34,202 bases of DNA, taken from assembly GCA_021794475.1 (NCBI GenBank), contig JAJYQS010000024.1, forward strand, positions 1 to 34,202. The letters run 5' to 3'. The translations under genes were made by a program, and so were the position numbers. Positions within the stretch are counted from its first letter, which is position 1, and each line of letters begins with the position of its first letter. The notes beneath the pieces were generated by a model. The model worked only from the letters and a program-made list of their open reading frames with translations, made no database searches and was not told the DNA's origin. Shown here in pieces: positions 29,750-34,202 of this stretch. Origin of the DNA: a bacterium (GTDB taxonomy: Bacteria; SZUA-79; Acidulodesulfobacterales; Acidulodesulfobacteraceae).

Positions 29750-30478
29750 ATGAAGCTTTTAAATAAAGCAGTTTCTGCAGCGCAAAATGCTGCAAAAGCT
29801 TTTAATAGGGTGTTTTATAGGTTTTTAGTTAAAACTCCGGCATTAAATTCGGCGGAATATTTGCTTAAATATAAAAAACATATTATTTTTCTTACCATTT
29901 TTATGTTATTTGCGTTTAACCTTAGCGGCTGTGCAACATATCGGACACCTTCAGCCTATTCGGCCGGTTTTATAAGCGTATCAACGCCAAGTTTTGCTTT
30001 TTCTTTCGGGCAGGGGGTTAATGCGTATTATTATCCGCCTTTTCAAACTTATATTTACGGATATAACGGGTACTATTACAGATGGTTTAATAATAGTTGG
30101 GTTTATGCAAGCGCTTATTCCGGCCCGTGGTTTCAACTTCCTCCGACAGTTGTTTTGCCGTCTCCGCTGCTTTATGGTCCGCCCCCGCCCATAGTCACTT
30201 ATAGACCTTATTTTATGTGGTGGAGAAGAAATGTGGGACCGTGGTACAGAATATATCATCCTGGGTGGTGGGTTAGACACCGCGCATATTTGAGACATTA
30301 TGACTTGTGGCGTTCTCATGCAGCGAGGTTTTATGCAAACCATCCGTTTAACAGATGGAAGATGAGAAGAATCTTTAATATAAAACACAGAGAAAGAGAA
30401 AAATATTTCAGGAGAAGAATGAAAGCATATAAACGCAGTCAAAATAACAGACGCAGATTTTACAGGCATAGACATTAG
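29750..30478 (+). CDS. Tyr/Trp-rich predicted lipoprotein
   Basis: 242 residues; AGGAG lies upstream. A basic, amphipathic N-terminus of about 43 residues precedes a hydrophobic segment (HIIFLTIFMLFAFNL) and a lipobox-like LSGC at about residue 60. The n-region is far longer than in usual lipoproteins. The mature part is dominated by Tyr, Trp, Pro and Arg: YYYPPFQTYIYGYNGYYYRW, NNSWVYASAYSGPWF and a His/Arg/Lys-rich tail ending RRRFYRHRH. It recalls envelope proteins with YYYxxGxWY motifs, but I cannot name a family. It is probably membrane-attached and strongly basic (tail), perhaps binding cell wall, DNA or nickel/copper; that is speculation. Confidence 0.7.
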   Translation: MKLLNKAVSAAQNAAKAFNRVFYRFLVKTPALNSAEYLLKYKKHIIFLTIFMLFAFNLSGCATYRTPSAYSAGFISVSTPSFAFSFGQGVNAYYYPPFQTYIYGYNGYYYRWFNNSWVYASAYSGPWFQLPPTVVLPSPLLYGPPPPIVTYRPYFMWWRRNVGPWYRIYHPGWWVRHRAYLRHYDLWRSHAARFYANHPFNRWKMRRIFNIKHREREKYFRRRMKAYKRSQNNRRRFYRHRH

Positions 30479-30508
30479 AAAAATACTATATATAATTGCA
30501 ATAGGGGG

Positions 30509-30553
30509 CAGCGTACAGGCAACGAAATGGCGAAACGACAGCCTGATACGCTG
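30509..30553. other. GC-rich imperfect hairpin
   Basis: CAGCGTACAGGC (30509-30520) pairs with GCCTGATACGCTG (30541-30553), 12 base pairs with one bulge and a 20-nt loop. It is preceded by five G and followed by TACC. It stands out from the surrounding A/T-rich spacer (30479-30770). No T-tract follows, so it is not a typical terminator. It may be a structured RNA or a mobile-element end. Confidence 0.4.
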
Positions 30554-30770
30554 TACCTAATTTGTCAATATAATGTTTAATCTGCTGCTTCCTTTTTCAT
30601 TTTCTTTTTACTCTTTTAAATAATTATATTTATATATAATGCTTCGTCGGCTATATAAAGATACGCAGCCGCTGTCCTGCATTGTTCTATCCTTGCATTG
30701 TTATCTATTTTATTATACAATAATGATATAAATAAATCTAATTAACATAAATCAAAAAAAAAGAATAAAC

Positions 30771-31445
30771 ATGTCCGGTATTCTTATTTTCGATACTGAA
30801 ACTACCGATACGTTAGAACCCGTTCTGATAGAAGCCGCAGGTATTTACATAGAAGGCAGTCCTTTTGATAAGCAGGACAACACGTTTGTTCAAAGATATA
30901 ATCCTGAAAAGCCTATAAGCTATGGAGCTATGGCTACGCATAATATATTAGACGAAGAGCTTGTCGGCTGCCCTAAATCTTCCGAATTTAAATTAAACGC
31001 TAACGTTAAGTATTTAATAGGACATAATATAGATTTTGACTGGTCTGTTATAGGCAAACCGCCTGTGAAGCGAATAGATACGCTTGCTATGGCAAGAGCC
31101 GTTTATCCGGAGTTAGATTCTCACGGTCTTATAGCCTTGAGTTACGCTCTATGCGATGTAAATAAAAGGAAACACTTAAGAGAAGTATTAAAAAACGCTC
31201 ATAGCGCTTTAACGGATGTTAAATTATGTTTAAGCGTTTTAAGAAATATTTTGCAAAAAATGGATTTGCATAAATGGTCAGATATTTATGCTTTTTCGGA
31301 AGAATCAAGAATACCTAAGATAATGCAGTTCGGGAAGCATAAAGGCGTAGCTATAAAAGCTCTCCCGGATGATTATAAAATATGGTTAAGAAAACAGCCG
31401 AATATTGATGAATATTTATTGAAGGCGCTGAATGCTGCTGAATAA
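30771..31445 (+). CDS. DnaQ-like 3'-5' exonuclease with C-terminal DUF3820
   Basis: 224 residues. DEDDh exonuclease motifs are ILIFDTETTD (Asp8, Glu10), IGHNIDFDWSVIG and HSALTDVKLCL, giving all four acidic residues and the His. The layout is close to exonuclease X. The last 45 residues (IPKIMQFGKHKGVAIKALPDDYKIWL) match DUF3820, sometimes labelled a quorum-sensing-regulated virulence factor domain, which is commonly fused to ExoX-type nucleases. It should degrade single-stranded or mismatched DNA ends in repair. dut follows in the same direction after 71 bp. Confidence 0.88.
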   Translation: MSGILIFDTETTDTLEPVLIEAAGIYIEGSPFDKQDNTFVQRYNPEKPISYGAMATHNILDEELVGCPKSSEFKLNANVKYLIGHNIDFDWSVIGKPPVKRIDTLAMARAVYPELDSHGLIALSYALCDVNKRKHLREVLKNAHSALTDVKLCLSVLRNILQKMDLHKWSDIYAFSEESRIPKIMQFGKHKGVAIKALPDDYKIWLRKQPNIDEYLLKALNAAE

Positions 31446-31516
31446 CAATAGATAATAAAACTAAATAAAACTAGATGCAATAACTAAATTTTAACGGCTG
31501 AAAAATAATTACTATT

Positions 31517-31963
31517 ATGGTTATGGACTTATTTGAAGACTTTTATTTAAACATTGAACTTTTTCATCCCGAAGCCGTTATGCCTATCCGCAGTATTAAC
31601 GGAGACGCCGGATTAGATTTATGCGTCTGTGAAAAGACTGTCTTAAGACCTAATGTTTTAATTAAAGCACATATAGGCATTAAAATTGAATTTCCGATAG
31701 GTTACGCCGCTATTATAAAAGAAAAATCGGGATTGGCTTTAAAAGGCATTGAAATTAAAGGCGGGGTTATAGACCACGAATATAGGGGAGAAGTGCTCGT
31801 TTTAGCTAAAAATAAATCAACATCGCCTATAATATTGGAAATAGGAAATAAGATAGCCCAGATGTTAATAATGCCGGTCTGGACAGGTAAGCCCTTACAA
31901 GTAGGAAAAGTAAATAAAAATACTGTAAGAAAAGATAACGGATTCGGTTCGACCGGGGAATAG
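31517..31963 (+). CDS. dut: dUTP diphosphatase
   Basis: 148 residues, the normal trimeric form. All five motifs are visible: NGDAGLDLCV, KEKSGLALKGI, GGVIDHEYRGEV with the catalytic Asp, GNKIAQMLIMP, and the Arg/Gly-rich end RKDNGFGSTG that closes over the substrate. It hydrolyses dUTP to dUMP and keeps uracil out of DNA. An ATG at 31523 is an alternative start two codons later. It lies between a repair-type exonuclease and ubiE. Confidence 0.95.
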   Translation: MVMDLFEDFYLNIELFHPEAVMPIRSINGDAGLDLCVCEKTVLRPNVLIKAHIGIKIEFPIGYAAIIKEKSGLALKGIEIKGGVIDHEYRGEVLVLAKNKSTSPIILEIGNKIAQMLIMPVWTGKPLQVGKVNKNTVRKDNGFGSTGE

Positions 31964-32131
31964 AAAAATAAAATTAAGATTTAACATATTAAATTAAATC
32001 AAATCGTAAATTAAACCGGTCCGTATTTTTTTTTAAGTATAACTGGTAAAAATTTCAAAAATACGATATATATAATAAAGACAGACATAAGCAATTTAAT
32101 AAAAAATTATATTTACAAATGGTGCAATCTA

Positions 32132-32845
32132 GTGAGCAAAAAGATAAATGAAATGTTTTCGAGGATATATAAAAAATATGATTTTATGGACCACATTTTA
32201 AGCTGTAATGTAGATATTTTCTGGAGAAAAAAAGCAGTAAATGAAACTGTAAAAGGTTTAAAAAGTCATAAAAGCTATAAATTGCTTGATGTCGCATCAG
32301 GAACAGGAGACCTTGCAATTGAAATAAAACGTGCCGCCGTCAAAAAAAAGCAGGGTGAAGATATAGATATAGATATATATGCTATAGATTCAAACAGCGA
32401 TATGCTTAATGTAGCCATTAATAAAGCAAAAAAGATGAATTTGCCCATACATTTCAAAGTCGGCGATGCCCTGGCAATTGATTTTCCTTCCGACAACTTT
32501 GATTTACTCACAAGCTCATTTGCGTTAAGAGATTTTGACGATTTAGAGAAATTCATTCAAGAGGCAAATAGAGTATTAAAAAAAAGTGCAAAGATTGTGC
32601 TTATGGATATGTCCGATCCGGAAGGCAAATTTTCTAAGCTGTTTTTTAATCTATATGCAAAAATTATGATTTTAGAAGATTCTTTAGTTGATAAAGATGC
32701 TTACTCATTCTTGATTAACAGCATACGTTCATTTGACGAGCAAAGATTAATAAATATTATGAAAAACAAAGGCTTTAAGAATATAAAGGTTGCTAAACTT
32801 TGTCCGTATGTAACTTTTTTATTAACGGCTGAAAAATCTCAATGA
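32132..32845 (+). CDS. ubiE: demethylmenaquinone methyltransferase UbiE/MenG
   Basis: 237 residues, starting with GTG at 32132. The family opening is INEMFSRIYKKYDFMDHILS, then SAM motif I LLDVASGTGDLAIEI, AIDSNSDMLNVA, and the UbiE block LTSSFALRDFDDLEKFIQEANRVLKK, where the usual FGxRN is replaced by FALRD. It adds the C-methyl group in menaquinone or ubiquinone synthesis. It supports a respiratory quinone pool, which the hydrogenase in this window would reduce. A GATATA repeat encodes the Asp/Ile run at about residues 78-83. The FALRD variant leaves some doubt on substrate. Confidence 0.85.
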   Translation: MSKKINEMFSRIYKKYDFMDHILSCNVDIFWRKKAVNETVKGLKSHKSYKLLDVASGTGDLAIEIKRAAVKKKQGEDIDIDIYAIDSNSDMLNVAINKAKKMNLPIHFKVGDALAIDFPSDNFDLLTSSFALRDFDDLEKFIQEANRVLKKSAKIVLMDMSDPEGKFSKLFFNLYAKIMILEDSLVDKDAYSFLINSIRSFDEQRLINIMKNKGFKNIKVAKLCPYVTFLLTAEKSQ

Positions 32846-32929
32846 GTGTTTTGACGAAAGAAAGGAAAAATTTTAACGAATGAAAAAAACAATATATGAT
32901 TTTTAAATTAACATTCTTAATTAAACTAA

Positions 32930-33006
32930 ACAAATAAATATAACTTAAACAAATAAATATAAATTAATTAACTAACTAATTAATTAACTAACTAACTAAC
33001 TAAATA
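32930..33006. repeat. tandem AAC/TAAC-type repeats before the small gene
   Basis: Two direct copies of TTAAACAAATAAATATAA are followed by an imperfect array of CTAA/TTAA tetranucleotides up to 33003. It ends right before the GGAG ribosome-binding site of the 58-residue gene, so it forms its 5' leader. Confidence 0.7.
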
Positions 33007-33022
33007 AACAGGAGATTATTGT

Positions 33023-33199
33023 ATGAAAAATATTGAAATGAACGTTGCCGGCGATGTTTTAACAATTAAGGTTGACCTTTCCAGGACATTCGGCAAATCC
33101 AGCAGCGGCAAATCAACTATTATCGCTTCTACGGAAGGCAATGTATCAGTGCCGGGCAAAGAGGAAGTAAAAATCGGATTAAACGTTTATACTAAGTAA
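33023..33199 (+). CDS. conserved small protein (58 residues), function unknown
   Basis: GGAG at 33011-33014 lies 8 nt ahead of the ATG. The sequence opens MKNIEMNVAGDVLTIKVDLS, then RTFGKSSSGKSTIIASTEGN and ends KIGLNVYTK. The GKSSSGKS stretch resembles a P-loop but the protein is far too small for a nucleotidase. I recall similar short proteins of the form MxxIxxxVxGxxLTIxVDLSxxFGxSxSGKxxIIASTxGN in many bacteria, of unknown function. Composition is much less A/T-biased than the flanks, which supports a real gene. It is probably cytoplasmic, with a compact beta structure. Confidence 0.75.
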   Translation: MKNIEMNVAGDVLTIKVDLSRTFGKSSSGKSTIIASTEGNVSVPGKEEVKIGLNVYTK

Positions 33200-34087
33200 A
33201 GTTAATAATAACAATAATTAATTAATTTAAGGAAAAGCTAATATAAACCGTTCTTAAAAATGATGTTTGTCTGTTGAAATAATAAGGAACAATAAAATAA
33301 TTTTATGTTTCTTTATAAATAAATTAATTTTAATTTACCATGATAAATTGATTTTAAGACCGGTTTTATTTAATTTGCAAATTTATTTATTATTCTATTG
33401 TCCGTTTACTTTGTGTATACTGTATTTTTATTTTTGCATCGCATAAAGCCTTATAGACTATGCTCGTTTTTGTCTGGAATCCCCGGTCTTTAGACATGGA
33501 AGCATGTCAATCACTCCGTAACTGTAGATTAAGAAAGTTCATATATTAAAATTTCGTCCTTACTTTTTTATTTTTAACCTGACACTTCACCGCTTTTTTA
33601 TTGCAAATCGAGCTTATTTAACTTATTAATTTATTAAAAAAACAGATTCAAGCGTTTTCCCCCGTCGTTCATTTCTGAAATGTAAGATAATAATTTACAA
33701 ACTTATAGTTAAAGCTTACATATATATAGTTATATTTTACATATTAAATATTATTTGTTTACAAAATGTATATATTCCACTTCTTTTCATAACAATATTT
33801 ATAGAGTAAGCTCTAATTATAAAATGGTCATAAAATATAAAAAATATTAGTTTGATATTTTTTTAGCAATATTAACCTTTATTCTATAAGTTAAAATTTT
33901 TAATATTAATAATTCATAAAATATACAGGTTAAAATATTACAATAAATATTAAAAATATATTACATATTTAGGTAATATACATGCATTTGCTGCATGGAT
34001 TGTTTTTTATATTATAGCTTAATCACACTAACTTAATTCACTATTCACTAATTTAATTCGGAAAAAAACAGCAAAGAGGAGAGAGGT
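33200..34087. other. AT-rich region without recognised genes
   Basis: 888 bp. It contains an IS605-like right-end scar at 33477-33510. The rest, especially 33700-34000, is A/T-rich with many stops in all frames. Nothing clearly coding was found. Possible promoters for the last gene cannot be told from background. Confidence 0.5.
33477..33510. mobile_element. IS200/IS605-type right-end relic
   Basis: The segment reads GAATCCCCGGTCTTTAGACA and continues TGGAAGCATGTCAA. It closely follows the usual right end of IS200/IS605 (tnpB-type) elements: GAAxCCCCGGTCTTTAGACCGGGGAGGATGTCAA, ending in the TCAA cleavage site known from IS608. The 3' arm of the hairpin has decayed. No tnpA or tnpB reading frame remains beside it. 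Confidence 0.5.
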
Positions 34088-34202
34088 ATGAACACATTTA
34101 GCAGGATAGAAAAGCGAAGGTTGAATCGGCCGGGTCGGAACCAAAAATCCGTGTTTTATATTTTAGTTTTTGGATTTTTCGCAGTTCTAAGTTTTGCGTT
34201 AT
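34088..34202 (+). CDS. partial gene, N-terminal membrane or signal segment
   Basis: The first 38 codons of a gene that runs past the window end. A strong GAGGAGAGAGG precedes the ATG. The N-terminus is very basic (RIEKRRLNRPGRNQ), followed by a hydrophobic stretch SVFYILVFGFFAVLSFAL, so it is a membrane or exported protein. Too little is present for a family. Confidence 0.6.
   Translation, partial: MNTFSRIEKRRLNRPGRNQKSVFYILVFGFFAVLSFAL

Noticed and set aside
29981-30475. 164-codon leftward frame opposite the Tyr/Trp-rich lipoprotein
   Set aside because: No start signal. The plus-strand frame has AGGAG, a signal segment and coherent composition.
30500-30560. Fluoride or c-di-GMP riboswitch
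   Set aside because: The hairpin has neither the pseudoknot elements of the fluoride class nor the conserved core of the c-di-GMP class, and it is about 220 bp from the next start.
32930-33006. Possible CRISPR-like array of short repeats
   Set aside because: Units are 4-18 bp, A/T-only simple sequence, with no unique spacers of constant length and no cas genes.

Overview
The window is 34.2 kb of very AT-rich bacterial DNA, with long A/T-only spacers and many simple repeats. Reading frames are complete and follow standard bacterial code. The gene set is a membrane-bound uptake [NiFe] hydrogenase with b-type cytochrome, UbiE-type quinone methylation, lipoproteins and Tat export. This points to a low-GC Gram-negative anaerobe or facultative anaerobe. 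My best guess is a Deltaproteobacteria-like lineage such as the Acidulodesulfobacterales, but this is inference from style and content, not from a marker gene.

Region 1 (1-11,140) lies between tRNA-Gly(GCC) and tRNA-Ala(GGC) and is accessory in character. It begins with relics: an AbiEii-like fragment, a cut-short MNT nucleotidyltransferase and the effector-binding half of a LysR regulator. A SAM methyltransferase, a hydrolase/phosphoribosyltransferase pair, a BCAM0308-type zinc protein, a CBS-HPP pair and a CoA-disulfide-reductase-like flavoprotein follow. A lipoprotein and a Sel1-repeat/DUF3617 exported pair close the region. The Sel1/DUF3617 pair has a broken second copy at 2.1-2.5 kb, with about 1.1 kb lost from its middle.

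Region 2 (11,690-24,771) is a complete [NiFe]-hydrogenase island. hypC, hypD, hypE and hypF run rightward and converge on a leftward structural operon: small subunit, large subunit, cytochrome b, a 110-residue unknown and the maturation protease. hypA and hypB diverge from the small subunit. HypEF and HypCD build and deliver the Fe(CN)2CO group, HypAB deliver nickel, and the protease trims the large subunit. The folded dimer is then exported by Tat and linked to quinone through cytochrome b. Several parts are atypical. HypA lacks its zinc domain. The small subunit carries about 87 residues before its Tat motif and has Asn in place of one proximal-cluster Cys. HypE and HypF contain Asn-rich insertions. 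The large-subunit stop codon lies inside a pentanucleotide repeat.

Region 3 (24,793-34,202) holds mostly housekeeping genes: endonuclease IV, RarA, topoisomerase III, a DnaQ-like exonuclease fused to DUF3820, dUTPase and UbiE/MenG. There is also a Tyr/Trp-rich lipoprotein, a 58-residue conserved small protein and a gene cut by the window end. Two likely IS200/IS605 right-end scars and a 143-bp inverted-repeat element carrying a promoter upstream of topB show past mobile-element activity. I found no CRISPR array, rRNA, phage module or intact transposase.
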